DNA from: an uncultured Oscillospiraceae bacterium
GTDB lineage: Bacteria > Bacillota_A > Clostridia > Oscillospirales > Oscillospiraceae
Direction of reading: 5' to 3'
DNA: 14,866 nucleotides
Assembly: GCA_900757695.1 (NCBI GenBank)
Contig: CAAEOU010000030.1
Location: 1 to 14,866, forward strand
The notes beneath the pieces were generated by a model. That model was not told where the DNA came from. It did no database searches and was given only the letters and a program-made list of their open reading frames with translations. Shown here in pieces: positions 1 through 7,753 of this stretch (position 1 is the stretch's first letter; each line of letters starts with the position of its first letter). The translations under genes were made by a program, and so were the position numbers.

Positions 1-2
1 AT

Positions 3-46
3 ATTGTATATTACAATTGGACAATCTGAAAAAAAATTGGTATCAT
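3..46 (+). promoter_or_regulatory. modA promoter with overlapping palindrome
   Basis: A -35 element TGGACA (18-23, 5 of 6 consensus bases) and a -10 TATCAT (41-46, 5 of 6) are 17 bases apart. The -10 is extended by TG at 38-39. A perfect inverted repeat, ATTGTA-TAT-TACAAT (3-17), abuts the -35, which is a good place for a repressor. A molybdate sensor is the obvious candidate, but no regulator gene is in view and the palindrome does not obviously match the E. coli ModE box. Sequence further upstream lies outside the window. Confidence 0.6.
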
Positions 47-80
47 AAGTCGAAACAAATATTTAACGGAGGAATGTTCC

Positions 81-1103
81 ATGAGAAAAAGGATTCTTTC
101 CCTCGGCCTGTGCCTGAGCATGGTTCTTGGGCTGTGTGCCTGCGGCAACAGCGCTGACTCTTCCGCAGCAGCTTCCGCTGCCAGCGAAGCGCCTGCTGAG
201 ACTGCCGCCGCTGTAACCGAGGCTGTCCCCGAAGAGACCGCCGCTTCCGCTGCTGAAGAGGCTGCCCCCGCCGAGGACACCGCCGCTTCCGCTGCCGAAG
301 AGGCTGCTCCCGCTGAGGAAGCTGCTCCTGAGCAGCTGGCTGAGACCACCGTGTACATCGACATTGCCGCTTCTCTGGAAGCTGTGTTCTCCGATGTCAT
401 CATCCCCGCCTACAAGGAAGTTCAGCCCAATGTTACCATTGAGTACAACACCGGCTCTTCCGGCAAGCTGCTCTCCGGCATCGAAGAAGCCAACGGCATT
501 GGCCATGACCTGTTCTTCTCCGCTGGCAAGGCACAGGTTACCACACTGGACGAAACTGACGGTCTTGTGGTAGACGGCTCCATCGTCAACCTGCTGGCCA
601 ATGAGCTCTGCCTGGTAAAGGGCAACGACACGGAAACTGCCGTTACCGGCTGGGACAACCTTGCCGATGCGAAGTCCATGGCTCTGTGCGGCGGCAGCGT
701 ACCGGTTGGGAAGTACAGCCGCATCGCTCTGATCGCTCTGGGCGTGCTTCCCGAGAACGACGATCCCGCTTCCATTACCACTGAGGAGATCTCCGCTGCA
801 CTGGGCGGCATTGAGATCGATGAAGCCGATGACGTAGAGGTAGCAGCTGCCAAGGCTGCCGAGGTTGCCGTTGAGGTTTCCGCCATCTACTATTCCGACT
901 ACTACAACCATCAGACCGATCTGACCATCATCGCACAGGATGACGGCACCCTCACCGGTGCGATTACCTATCCTGTCTGCCTGGTAAAGAACCCCGAGGC
1001 TGACGAGGCCGAGAGCGCTGCTGCTGCTGACTTCCTCGAGTTCCTGCAGACCGAGCAGTGCCTGAACGCTTATGAGGAGTACTGCTTCATCGTAAACAAG
1101 TAA
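81..1103 (+). CDS. modA: molybdate ABC transporter substrate-binding lipoprotein ModA
   Basis: This is the extracytoplasmic binding protein that hands molybdate (possibly tungstate) to ModBC. The 340-residue product begins with a positively charged N-terminus, a hydrophobic stretch and a lipobox LCAC (18-21), so Cys21 should be lipidated and anchored to the outer face of the membrane. Residues about 24-88 are an Ala/Glu/Pro-rich linker with an internal repeat. The binding domain follows, with typical ModA motifs: NTGSSGKL (123-130), DLFFSAGKAQ (143-152) and VPVGKYSRIAL (208-218). The linker makes it longer than most ModA proteins (around 250 residues). The start is fixed by GGAGGA about 7 bases upstream. 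modB and modC follow on the same strand, which supports the molybdate rather than a general anion assignment. Oxyanion selectivity cannot be read from sequence alone. Confidence 0.93.
   Translation: MRKRILSLGLCLSMVLGLCACGNSADSSAAASAASEAPAETAAAVTEAVPEETAASAAEEAAPAEDTAASAAEEAAPAEEAAPEQLAETTVYIDIAASLEAVFSDVIIPAYKEVQPNVTIEYNTGSSGKLLSGIEEANGIGHDLFFSAGKAQVTTLDETDGLVVDGSIVNLLANELCLVKGNDTETAVTGWDNLADAKSMALCGGSVPVGKYSRIALIALGVLPENDDPASITTEEISAALGGIEIDEADDVEVAAAKAAEVAVEVSAIYYSDYYNHQTDLTIIAQDDGTLTGAITYPVCLVKNPEADEAESAAAADFLEFLQTEQCLNAYEEYCFIVNK
234..317 (+). repeat. 42-bp tandem duplication in the modA linker
   Basis: Two copies of a 42-base unit (234-275 and 276-317) lie head to tail. They encode near-identical 14-residue units, E/D-TAASAAEEAAPAE, at residues 52-79. 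The copies differ by a few bases, mostly at third positions. The surrounding sequence is also Ala/Glu-rich and looks like degenerate earlier units. The in-frame length means copy number could change without disrupting modA. Confidence 0.88.
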
Positions 1104-1116
1104 TTGAGCTTTTCCT

Positions 1117-1159
1117 CACCGGGACAGGCACTGCTCCCAGCAGTCTGCCTGCCCCGGTG
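1117..1159 (+). terminator. stem-loop between modA and modB (probable partial terminator)
   Basis: A long hairpin has outer arms CACCGGG (1117-1123) and CCCGGTG (1153-1159), a middle pairing of CAGGCA with TGCCTG, and an inner CTGCT with AGCAG around a CCC loop, with small bulges between. A T-rich stretch (TTCTTGTCTTGCAGTTTTCT) follows, not a clean T run. It lies 14 bases after the modA stop and before modB. It probably stabilises or partly terminates the modA message so that the binding protein is made in excess of ModB and ModC. Confidence 0.72.
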
Positions 1160-1242
1160 CTTCTTGTCTTGCAGTTTTCTCCGTCCCATGATAAGCTATG
1201 CGTTGGTCTTGCGGCAGTGTGCCGCTGTCAGGAGGTTTTCTT

Positions 1243-1947
1243 GTGCAGCAAATTATTGAAATGGCCAAAGGGTTTGACTGGAGCCCCTTCTGGATCTCCC
1301 TGAAAACCGGCATCGTTGCTACCGTCATCTGTTTCTTTCTCGGGCTGTTTGCCGCCCGCAAGGTTCTGAAAATGGGGCCCAAGGCCCGCGCCGTGGTGGA
1401 CGGCATTCTGACGCTCCCCATGGTCATGGCCCCCACCGTTGCAGGCTTCTTCCTGCTGCTGCTCTTCTCTCTGCGCCGTCCCATCGGTGCGTTTCTCTAT
1501 GAGCAGATGGGCATCAAGGTTGTACAGACATGGCTGGGCTGCATCATCGCCGCCTCCGTCATTGCGTTTCCGCTGATGTACCGAAACGCCCGGGCTGCCT
1601 TTGAGCAGGTGGATCCGGATCTCATCTACGCTGCCCGAACCCTGGGCATGAAGGAGCGCACCATCTTCTGGCGGGTTGTCATGCCCGCAGCAGGCCCCGG
1701 CGTTGCCTCCGGCACCGTTTTGACCTTTGCACGGGCATTGGGCGAATATGGCGCCACTGCTATGCTGGCAGGCAATATCGCCGGAAAAACCGGCACCATC
1801 TCTCAGAAGATTGCCAACGTCATCAAGGATGGCGACTATGCCACCGCTGGCGTATGGGTGGTCATTATGCTGGTGATCGCACTGGTGATCATTATGTTTA
1901 TCAACTACTTTTCCGGTGGAAAGAACCGGAAGCAGAATCGGTGGTGA
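1243..1947 (+). CDS. modB: molybdate ABC transporter permease ModB
   Basis: This is the membrane channel subunit of the molybdate importer. I place the start at GTG 1243 because AGGAGG (1230-1235) sits 7 bases before it, giving 234 residues. An in-frame ATG at 1198 would add 15 residues but has no such site. The protein is hydrophobic with about five or six membrane segments. It carries the cytoplasmic EAA-type loop that docks on the ATPase, seen as ARTLGMKERTIFWRVVMP (about residues 131-148), followed by the ModB/CysT-like FARALGEYGATAMLAGN. The stop lies 4 bases before the modC start, so the two are surely co-translated. Length is normal for ModB (about 220-235 residues). Confidence 0.93.
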   Translation: MQQIIEMAKGFDWSPFWISLKTGIVATVICFFLGLFAARKVLKMGPKARAVVDGILTLPMVMAPTVAGFFLLLLFSLRRPIGAFLYEQMGIKVVQTWLGCIIAASVIAFPLMYRNARAAFEQVDPDLIYAARTLGMKERTIFWRVVMPAAGPGVASGTVLTFARALGEYGATAMLAGNIAGKTGTISQKIANVIKDGDYATAGVWVVIMLVIALVIIMFINYFSGGKNRKQNRW

Positions 1948-1951
1948 GCGC

Positions 1952-2998
1952 ATGTCCATAGAAGTAAATATCAAAAAGAATTTGGGAAGTTTTCGTCTTG
2001 ACGTGGCATTTCAGCAGGACAGCGGTGTTCTGGCCCTGTTAGGAGGCTCCGGCTGCGGCAAAAGTATGACACTTCGCTGCATTGCCGGAATCGAACAGCC
2101 GGATTCCGGCCGCATCGTATTAAACGGCGTTACCGTTTTTGACTCGGAAAAGAAGATCAATCTCCCGCCTCAGCAGCGTCAGGTAGGCCTTTTGTTCCAG
2201 AACTATGCGCTGTTTCCCAATATGACCGTGGTAGAAAATATTCTCTGCGGCATCCGAGAGAAAAAGTCAAAATCAGAAAACTCGGCGCTGGTTGCCAAAT
2301 ATATTCGAAAATTCCATCTGGAAGGTCTGGAGCATCACACCCCCGGTCAACTCTCCGGCGGCCAGAAGCAGCGATGTGCGCTGGCCCGAATGCTCATTGG
2401 CAAGCCCGGCGTCGTAATGCTGGATGAGCCCTTCTCTGCGCTGGACTCCTACCTGCGCTGGGAGCTGGAGCGTGAGCTGCTCAGTACCCTGCGGGAATAT
2501 GACGGCACGGTGCTGTTCGTGTCCCATGACCGGGACGAGGTTTATCGGATCTCCGACCGCATTGCCGTTTATAAAGACGGTGCCATTGATGTGATGGGAG
2601 ACAAGTGGGAGCTGTTCCGTCAGCCCCTTACCTGCACCGCTGCCATACTGACAGGCTGTAAAAATGTGTCCCCTGCTCAATATACAGACACCACCGTTTC
2701 CGTACCGGAATGGGGCGTTACCCTTCCGCTGCCCCAGTCCGGCGTCCCCGCAGACGCCGCCTATCTGGGGATCCGGGCCCGTAAAATGCGCCCCGCCCGG
2801 GCTGCCGGACCCCGCTGCTTTGCCTATACCATTGCCGAAGAGATCGATGGTGCCTTCTCCGATATCCTGATGATCTCGCTGGATGGCGGACAGACGCTGC
2901 TACGCTGGGAGCTCACCAAGGACGTCCACGCTGCCATGCAGAACGGCCCGCAGTTTATCGAGATTCCAGAGGATGCCGTTCTCTATCTCCGAGCTTGA
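1952..2998 (+). CDS. modC: molybdate ABC transporter ATP-binding protein ModC
   Basis: This is the cytoplasmic ATPase that drives molybdate import through ModB. The 348-residue protein has all ABC motifs: Walker A GGSGCGKS (31-38), Q-loop Gln83, signature LSGGQ (134-138), Walker B VVMLDEP (154-160), D-loop SALD and switch His192. The region after about residue 230 is a C-terminal MOBE/TOBE-like extension, which in this family binds molybdate and slows transport when the cell is replete. That extension is recognised by position rather than by clear motifs. The start at ATG 1952 is 4 bases after the modB stop, with GGTGAG just upstream. The upstream in-frame ATG at 1916 lies inside modB and is not needed. 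A terminator follows 17 bases after the stop. Confidence 0.93.
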   Translation: MSIEVNIKKNLGSFRLDVAFQQDSGVLALLGGSGCGKSMTLRCIAGIEQPDSGRIVLNGVTVFDSEKKINLPPQQRQVGLLFQNYALFPNMTVVENILCGIREKKSKSENSALVAKYIRKFHLEGLEHHTPGQLSGGQKQRCALARMLIGKPGVVMLDEPFSALDSYLRWELERELLSTLREYDGTVLFVSHDRDEVYRISDRIAVYKDGAIDVMGDKWELFRQPLTCTAAILTGCKNVSPAQYTDTTVSVPEWGVTLPLPQSGVPADAAYLGIRARKMRPARAAGPRCFAYTIAEEIDGAFSDILMISLDGGQTLLRWELTKDVHAAMQNGPQFIEIPEDAVLYLRA

Positions 2999-3015
2999 AA
3001 TACACGGCACTACAA

Positions 3016-3050
3016 AAGTCCCACCGTCAGACGATCTGACGATGGGACTT
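3016..3050. terminator. bidirectional terminator between modC and the PIN/NYN gene
   Basis: Two 16-base arms, AAGTCCCACCGTCAGA (3016-3031) and TCTGACGATGGGACTT (3035-3050), pair with a single C-A mismatch around a CGA loop. On the + strand it is followed by a T-rich tail (CTTATTATTT). On the - strand it is followed by TTTTG. It therefore serves the convergent genes on both sides: modC ends at 2998 and the minus-strand gene ends at 3055. Confidence 0.9.
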
Positions 3051-3054
3051 CTTA

Positions 3055-4536
3055 TTATTTCCAAAGGTTTTTCTTCATCTCATTATAGAGCGCAAGGCCC
3101 TTTTCCTGCCCCAGCTGCTTTCTGAGGGTATTACAGAGCACCTGACGCTTGTTGCTGAGAACCAGCTCCCGCAGAGTGCTCTCCTGAAGCTGCGGATATG
3201 GCGCAATGAGTTTGGGCAGCGGCTCCAGATTGTGCGTTTCCGTCTTCGGTTTGGCAGGCTTTTTCTCGGTCTTTTTTGTCTGCCCTACAGGTTTCGCCGC
3301 AGTATCATCCCTCTGCACGTCCTGCCTTTTCTGCTCCCGCTGGGCATCGGATTTTGCATTTTTGTTCCGCTCCAGGTGACGCTCCGACTTATGCTCCTGC
3401 TTCTGTTCCGGCCTATTTTGCTGCTGTGGCTCTGAGGGCTGTTCCGGCTTCGAGGTCTTTTTGCGCTCTGTGCCGGCAGCCGTGGGACGCTTTTCCTCCG
3501 TGTGCCGTTCCTCTTTGGGCTCCGGCTTAGCCTCTGTCTTAGCTTCTGTTTTTGCCTCAGTTCTCGGTTTCTGCCAGAAGCTCGTGCTGTAGCGTTCCGT
3601 ACCGGACGGCTTGTTGGGAACTCCCGGCTTCTCCGGCTGTTTTGTCTCCTGCGGCGGCTCCTGCGCCACCACAACAGCCTTGAGCTCCGGTTTTTCCGCA
3701 TCCTTCCCGTTTGATTTCTGGGCTTCCTGCGATGTGCTGTGCCCTCTGCTGCGATTCCGGCGGAACCGGGTACGGCTTCTGCTGCGTTTGGATGTTCCAG
3801 GCTCCGGCTCTTCCAGAGATTCCAGCGGCTCCTGGGGGCCTTCTGGATTCTCCTCCGGCTGCGCCTGATTTTCCTCCATGGGGCCAACGATCTCCTGCAA
3901 GGTGATCTCCTCCGCCACAGTCTCCTGCACCACAGTCTGCTCTGCCGCCTGCTCCTCTTCAAGCTGCTTTGCGGCGGCCAGCTCCAGCACCGGCTCTGTT
4001 ACTGCCAGCAATGCAGCCGGGGCAGGTACCGGCACCGGCACCACCGGAGTCGGCTCCGGTTCCTGTGTCTGAGGTGCCGCTTCCTGCTCTACAGGCAGCA
4101 GTTCATCCGCAGGCTGCATCCGCTGCGCCGCCGCTTCCTTCTCCTGACGGATCCGTTCCAGCCGAACGGCTGCCCGGATGGTCTCCACGCAGCGTACTCT
4201 CGGCTTTCCATCATTGACCGCCCAGAAATTCGCCACATGCTTGTAGCCCATATCCCGGGAGACGATATAATAGCTCCGCTGGGCCGCATTGGTACCGATC
4301 AAATACCCCAGCCATGTGGAGATCTGATGATCCAGTGCATTTTTTCCGCCCACGCTGACTTCAAAGTAGCTGAGCTTGCACACGCTCTTGCCAATCAGAA
4401 TGTGCATTTTCATGCTCAGGCGATTGGAGTTTGCGCTGTAAAAGATGATAACCTGATCCTCCGGGGACAGGTAGGTAATGCCGCTGAGTCCCTCAGAGGC
4501 TACATTTTCAAAATCGATTAGGTAAATATCCCGCAT
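3055..4536 (-). CDS. PIN/NYN-like putative RNase with long charged disordered tail
   Basis: The 493-residue protein starts at ATG 4536, with AAAGGAG just upstream; a longer frame to 4701 would run into the lysozyme gene and is not used. Residues 1 to about 130 form a PIN/NYN-like nuclease domain. It opens with YLIDFENV (Asp8, Glu10) and has KNALDHQISTWLGYLIG (Asp69) and YYIVSRDMGY (Asp95). This arrangement of spaced acidic residues is the metal-binding pattern of PIN-type nucleases. Residues about 135-435 are low complexity: Glu/Pro/Gln-rich, then an RS/RG-rich patch (250-265), then Lys/Glu/Gln-rich sequence with TEAK repeats (327-337). The last 55 residues (from LEPLPKLIAP) look folded and may be a second domain. 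No signal peptide is seen, so it is probably cytoplasmic. Metal-dependent RNA cleavage is inferred from fold; the substrate is unknown. It is 31 bases downstream of the lysozyme gene and likely co-transcribed. Confidence 0.72.
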   Translation of the reverse strand: MRDIYLIDFENVASEGLSGITYLSPEDQVIIFYSANSNRLSMKMHILIGKSVCKLSYFEVSVGGKNALDHQISTWLGYLIGTNAAQRSYYIVSRDMGYKHVANFWAVNDGKPRVRCVETIRAAVRLERIRQEKEAAAQRMQPADELLPVEQEAAPQTQEPEPTPVVPVPVPAPAALLAVTEPVLELAAAKQLEEEQAAEQTVVQETVAEEITLQEIVGPMEENQAQPEENPEGPQEPLESLEEPEPGTSKRSRSRTRFRRNRSRGHSTSQEAQKSNGKDAEKPELKAVVVAQEPPQETKQPEKPGVPNKPSGTERYSTSFWQKPRTEAKTEAKTEAKPEPKEERHTEEKRPTAAGTERKKTSKPEQPSEPQQQNRPEQKQEHKSERHLERNKNAKSDAQREQKRQDVQRDDTAAKPVGQTKKTEKKPAKPKTETHNLEPLPKLIAPYPQLQESTLRELVLSNKRQVLCNTLRKQLGQEKGLALYNEMKKNLWK

Positions 4537-4567
4537 AAAGCGTCTCCTTTTGCTCTGCTTTGTACAA

Positions 4568-5785
4568 TCAAAGCTGCGCCATCCGCACGAGAATCGCTGC
4601 GGCCTGTGCACGAGTCGTTTGGTTCTTGGGTGCAAATCGCCCGTCCCCAAGGCCATTGACGAGACCGATGGATGCGCAATTCCGCACATCCTCCAGGGCA
4701 TAGCCGCTGATGCTTTCCGAATCTGTAAAGGTCAGCGTCTGATCTCCAAAGATCTGTCCCTGACCGGTCAGATACCGGGAGAGGATGCAGCAGAGCTGCT
4801 CACGGGTCACTGCCTTATCCGGCTGGAAGGTGCCATTCTCATAGCCGTTGACATAGCCGTTTTCCGCCGCCCATGCCACAGCCGGGGCATACCATGTGCC
4901 CGCAGCCACATCGGAAAATACGCTTTCCGTATAGCCGCTCAACTCCACCCCCGCATAATTGGCCAGCACCTGCACCAGCTGTGCCCGGGTCAGTGCCTTC
5001 TCCGGCAGGAACTTCCCGTTTCCAACGCCGTTCATAAGGCCAAGATCCTTTGCCTCCAGCACATAGGTATAGTACCATGCCGTGGTCTTTACATCGGTAA
5101 ACACCAGATCCGTATCCGTTCCGGCATCGCCCATGAACATTTCCGCCTCTTCTTCCCGGCGGCGCACCAGTCCGGGCAATACGGTACCCGTAGCATCCCT
5201 TACCCAAGTGCCGAAGGCCTCAGCGGTCCGTTCCGCAGTCCATGTGGAGGGATCATCCAGCAGCATCTGCTTCAGCTTGCACCAAGTCCCATCCTCGTTG
5301 CGATAGGTGGTCCATCCAATGCCGCAGCCGTATGTAAAGTCCGCCAGCGCATCGTACTGATTTTGGTTCACTGCAATGTTATTCGCTTGCAGGAACCGGT
5401 TCAGTGCCTCATCCACAAGTCCCAGCTGATACCGGGTCACCTGCTCCGCCTGTGCTTCGGTAATGGGCTCACAATTCTCGCCCAGCACCTTTACCGCATC
5501 GTTATAGTTGGAGCCATAGCCAATATAGGTGCCCGAGGGGTCACTATAGGGATACGCCCGGAACCCCTCATAGCGGATGATGATCTCTACCACAGCTTCG
5601 CTGGACGTGTGGGCCGTAAAAGCATCCGCTCCGGTCTGCCGGGCCACCATTGCTGCGCCGCCGCTGGTCTCCTTCGGGTACACCCGCAGGAGCTCCGTCT
5701 CATCCTCTGCAAACACCGGCAAAGTGACACTCAGGCAAATCGCCAGCGCAGATAATATACAAAGCAATTTTTGATTCAATTTCAT
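4568..5785 (-). CDS. secreted GH24-type lysozyme with three SLH domains
   Basis: This is predicted to cleave peptidoglycan glycan strands at the cell surface. The 405-residue product has a signal peptide (1-26, cleavage after PVFA). A GH24 (T4-lysozyme-like) domain spans about 63-218. Glu73 in RYEGF and Asp82 in YSDPSG are nine apart, like T4 Glu11 and Asp20. Thr86 sits one or two residues from the expected catalytic Thr position. Three S-layer-homology repeats follow: VFTDVKTTAWY (228-238), VFSDVAAGTWY (289-299) and LTFTDSESISGY (351-362), each ending in a TRAQL/TREQL/TRAQA-type motif. SLH repeats bind pyruvylated wall polymers, so the enzyme is probably retained on the wall for growth or remodelling. 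The start ATG 5785 has AGGAGG five bases upstream and begins a canonical signal peptide; the longer frame to 5878 adds non-signal sequence and crosses the promoter. Confidence 0.88.
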   Translation of the reverse strand: MKLNQKLLCILSALAICLSVTLPVFAEDETELLRVYPKETSGGAAMVARQTGADAFTAHTSSEAVVEIIIRYEGFRAYPYSDPSGTYIGYGSNYNDAVKVLGENCEPITEAQAEQVTRYQLGLVDEALNRFLQANNIAVNQNQYDALADFTYGCGIGWTTYRNEDGTWCKLKQMLLDDPSTWTAERTAEAFGTWVRDATGTVLPGLVRRREEEAEMFMGDAGTDTDLVFTDVKTTAWYYTYVLEAKDLGLMNGVGNGKFLPEKALTRAQLVQVLANYAGVELSGYTESVFSDVAAGTWYAPAVAWAAENGYVNGYENGTFQPDKAVTREQLCCILSRYLTGQGQIFGDQTLTFTDSESISGYALEDVRNCASIGLVNGLGDGRFAPKNQTTRAQAAAILVRMAQL

Positions 5786-5830
5786 AGGTGCCTCCTGTGC
5801 CCTTTGGTTTTGTAACCATTTTGTCATTTT

Positions 5831-5859
5831 ATTATGACACAAACGCACAGGATTTGCAA
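5831..5859 (-). promoter_or_regulatory. promoter of the lysozyme-PIN/NYN pair
   Basis: Reading the minus strand, TTGCAA (5859-5854, 4 of 6) and CATAAT (5836-5831, 5 of 6) are 17 bases apart, about 45 bases before the lysozyme start. An inverted repeat, TGTCAT N6 ATGACA (5822-5839), overlaps the -10 and could be an operator or just chance in AT-rich DNA. The rest of the 126-base spacer between the lysozyme start and the DUF1653 stop shows no clear terminator for the upstream operon. Confidence 0.55.
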
Positions 5860-5911
5860 GTTTTTTGGACTGAAACACAGAATTTTATAGAGTAATCGGC
5901 AAATGATCCCC

Positions 5912-6163
5912 TCAAAAATTTGTTTTTTCGTCCATTTCTACCAGTTCGAACCGGTATTTCTGGGTTGCCTGCGGATATTTTTCCCGGTCAACCGGGCTTA
6001 AAAACATGGAAGCAGGCCGGGCAAAAATTCCGTAATCTCCATAAAGGGCCTGATAGATCACCAGCTTTTCCCGGGTCTCCGAATGGGTCGCCACGCAGAT
6101 CACCTGATAAAGTTTTCCCTTAAAATGGCGGTATTTCTGCCCGGGACACAACACCCGATCCAT
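5912..6163 (-). CDS. DUF1653 small protein
   Basis: The 83-residue protein matches the DUF1653 pattern: [19 protein letters not shown] near the N-terminus, then [17 protein letters not shown] and MFLSPVD. The family is small, widespread and of unknown biochemical role; its compact beta-rich shape suggests a binding module. The start ATG at 6163 overlaps the preceding nitroreductase stop by one base (TAATG) and has AGGAGGAGG immediately upstream, so it is translationally coupled. The longer frame to 6211 lies within the upstream gene. It is the last gene of the seven-gene minus-strand operon. Confidence 0.82.
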   Translation of the reverse strand: MDRVLCPGQKYRHFKGKLYQVICVATHSETREKLVIYQALYGDYGIFARPASMFLSPVDREKYPQATQKYRFELVEMDEKTNF

Positions 6164-6942
6164 TATACCTCCTCCTGTTCCAGCCACAGGGCCTCGGCCT
6201 TTGGCCGCCATACCGGATTGGGATACTTTTCTCCCTTGGGATAGCCCACCATCAGGGCACAGCGCACATGGGCGCCCTTCGGAAGCCCCAGCTCCTGTCG
6301 AATCTCCGGAAAACGGTCGCTGACCTGCCGGAGATAACCGCCCCAGCAGGTGCCAAGCCCCTTATGTACCAGCAGCAGCTCCAGCTGCGCCATGCCTACC
6401 GCCGGATCCAGCACCGGATTCAGGCAGTCATCCGGACTCCATGCCACGATCACGCAGGGTGCACCGCAGGTTAAAAGGTCTGTGCCCTTTGCCAAAAGCT
6501 TTGGCAGCTCCGGTGCCTCTCCATATTGGCTGCACAGTGCCATACAGTGATCCCGGAGCATCTGCACCCGCTTTGCCCCCCATACCACCGTGTAACGGAA
6601 GGCCCGCTGGTTCTTCCCGCTGGGCGCATAAGCTGCGATATCCAAAGCATGCTGTACCAGCTCCTTTGGCGGAAGCCGATCCGCAAAGTGGCGAATGGAG
6701 CGCCGGCTGCGGATCAGATCCTCCAATGGCTCTCCGTCCAGCGACGGATAGACCTCCTCCGGGCTCAGCTCCTCAAATCGGATTGCCTTTTGGGGGCACG
6801 CCCCGGCGCAGTGCATGCACTGGATGCAGCGGCGGCGGGGATGGATCTCAATTCCGCTTTCCCCACGGGTGAATACGCCCATGGGACATAGCCGCATACA
6901 GCTTCCGCAGGCAATGCAGCGTCCTTTATCAATGTATACCAA
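6163..6942 (-). CDS. ferredoxin-nitroreductase fusion protein
   Basis: The 259-residue protein is a two-domain redox enzyme. An N-terminal 2x[4Fe-4S] ferredoxin module has Cys9/12/15/19 and Cys39/42/45/49, each in the CxxCxxCxxxCP arrangement. An FMN-binding nitroreductase domain starts near residue 72. Its typical FMN-phosphate contact RSRRSIRHF (78-86) and APSGKNQ (106-112) are present, and GLGTCWGGY follows at 195-203. The ferredoxin part can feed electrons to FMN for two-electron reductions of nitro compounds, quinones or other acceptors; the true substrate is unknown. The start is TTG at 6942. A TAG lies three codons upstream, no ATG precedes the first cluster, and GAGG sits 9 bases before TTG. 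It overlaps the upstream gene by 14 bases, and its stop forms TAATG with the DUF1653 start. Confidence 0.9.
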   Translation of the reverse strand: MVYIDKGRCIACGSCMRLCPMGVFTRGESGIEIHPRRRCIQCMHCAGACPQKAIRFEELSPEEVYPSLDGEPLEDLIRSRRSIRHFADRLPPKELVQHALDIAAYAPSGKNQRAFRYTVVWGAKRVQMLRDHCMALCSQYGEAPELPKLLAKGTDLLTCGAPCVIVAWSPDDCLNPVLDPAVGMAQLELLLVHKGLGTCWGGYLRQVSDRFPEIRQELGLPKGAHVRCALMVGYPKGEKYPNPVWRPKAEALWLEQEEV

Positions 6943-7741
6943 TATCGTCTACCTCATTCCCTGAATAGTCAAGCATCATCGCTTCCAGAAGGGGCTTCCC
7001 CGTTTCCACTGCTGTAAAGAAGCCTTCCAGCATCGCCGCCCCACGGGGCACTGCTGCCGCAAAGAGCTCCTCCATATCCCGCAGATACCGGAGCATATCC
7101 CCCTGAGGCTCCTGCTCCAGCACTGAACCGCGAATGCCCCGCACCGGCGGCAGAACGCTTGCCGCATTCACCACATGGCGTACCGGTGAGCCGGCCCAAT
7201 TTCCAATGCGGCACGACACCATGCGAAAGCGCTTCAGGGCGATCCGATATACATCCGGCGTCACCTCCGGCGCCATATAGGATGCCGCCCGCAGCAGCTC
7301 CGGCGGCATAGGACGCTGGGGCATGGCGTCCAGATAGGCGCGCCCGTCCTGCCGGAGCAGCCGCCGGTCAAACTCTCCCTCCAGGGCAAAATGCGTCACC
7401 GTGCCATCTGCAATGGTGCGCAGCACATAGGGGTGCATCTGGCTGTCCAGTGCAAAATGCAGCAGGTAGCCCGCCGCAAAGGCCGCAGCGCAGGGCTTCC
7501 CCTCCTTTACCGGCTGACGATAGGCCTCCAGCGCTGTTCTGCCGCTGCCATGGTGCAGACGGATCCCCGCCTGCCGCACCGCTCCGGCATGTCTTCCGCC
7601 CACATAAAAGTACAGTGGATCCGGCCCAAAATTCCCGCAGCAAAAGGCATCCCACTGACGCAGCAGCGTCCGTTGAAGCTCCGGCGGCATGCGGCGGCTT
7701 ACCTCCCGGCCAAAGAGCAAATGTGCATAGAAATTCGGCAT
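6929..7741 (-). CDS. zinc-dependent phospholipase C-like protein
   Basis: The 270-residue protein resembles the clostridial zinc-dependent phospholipase C-like family. Candidate metal ligands run through it in the expected order: FYAHLLFG (His7), GPDPLYFY (Asp41), HH (63-64), HFALDSQMHPYV (His95, Asp99, His103) and HFALEGEFD (His117, Glu121). No signal peptide is visible, unlike secreted clostridial toxins of this fold, so it is probably an intracellular hydrolase of unknown phosphoester substrate and should not be read as a toxin. The start ATG 7741 has AAGGAG upstream that overlaps the stop of the carbonic-anhydrase-like gene, 12 bases away. It overlaps the downstream nitroreductase. Confidence 0.78.
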   Translation of the reverse strand: MPNFYAHLLFGREVSRRMPPELQRTLLRQWDAFCCGNFGPDPLYFYVGGRHAGAVRQAGIRLHHGSGRTALEAYRQPVKEGKPCAAAFAAGYLLHFALDSQMHPYVLRTIADGTVTHFALEGEFDRRLLRQDGRAYLDAMPQRPMPPELLRAASYMAPEVTPDVYRIALKRFRMVSCRIGNWAGSPVRHVVNAASVLPPVRGIRGSVLEQEPQGDMLRYLRDMEELFAAAVPRGAAMLEGFFTAVETGKPLLEAMMLDYSGNEVDDIGIH

Positions 7742-7753
7742 CGTATCATCTCC

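Noticed and set aside
1..80. A molybdenum-cofactor riboswitch upstream of modA.
   Set aside because: Only about 30 bases lie between the predicted promoter and the start codon, too few for such an element, and no multi-stem structure is visible.
1198..1242. An earlier ATG for modB at 1198.
   Set aside because: The extra 15 residues are unlike ModB N-termini, and the strong AGGAGG at 1230-1235 is correctly placed only for the GTG at 1243.
6929..6942. The 14-base overlap between the phospholipase C-like and nitroreductase genes might signal a frameshift or sequencing error.
   Set aside because: Both proteins are full length for their families, the TTG start has a reasonable GAGG site, and short overlaps are common across this operon.
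6929..7741. A secreted alpha-toxin-like phospholipase C.
   Set aside because: There is no signal peptide and no C-terminal membrane-binding C2-like domain; this is the common intracellular family.
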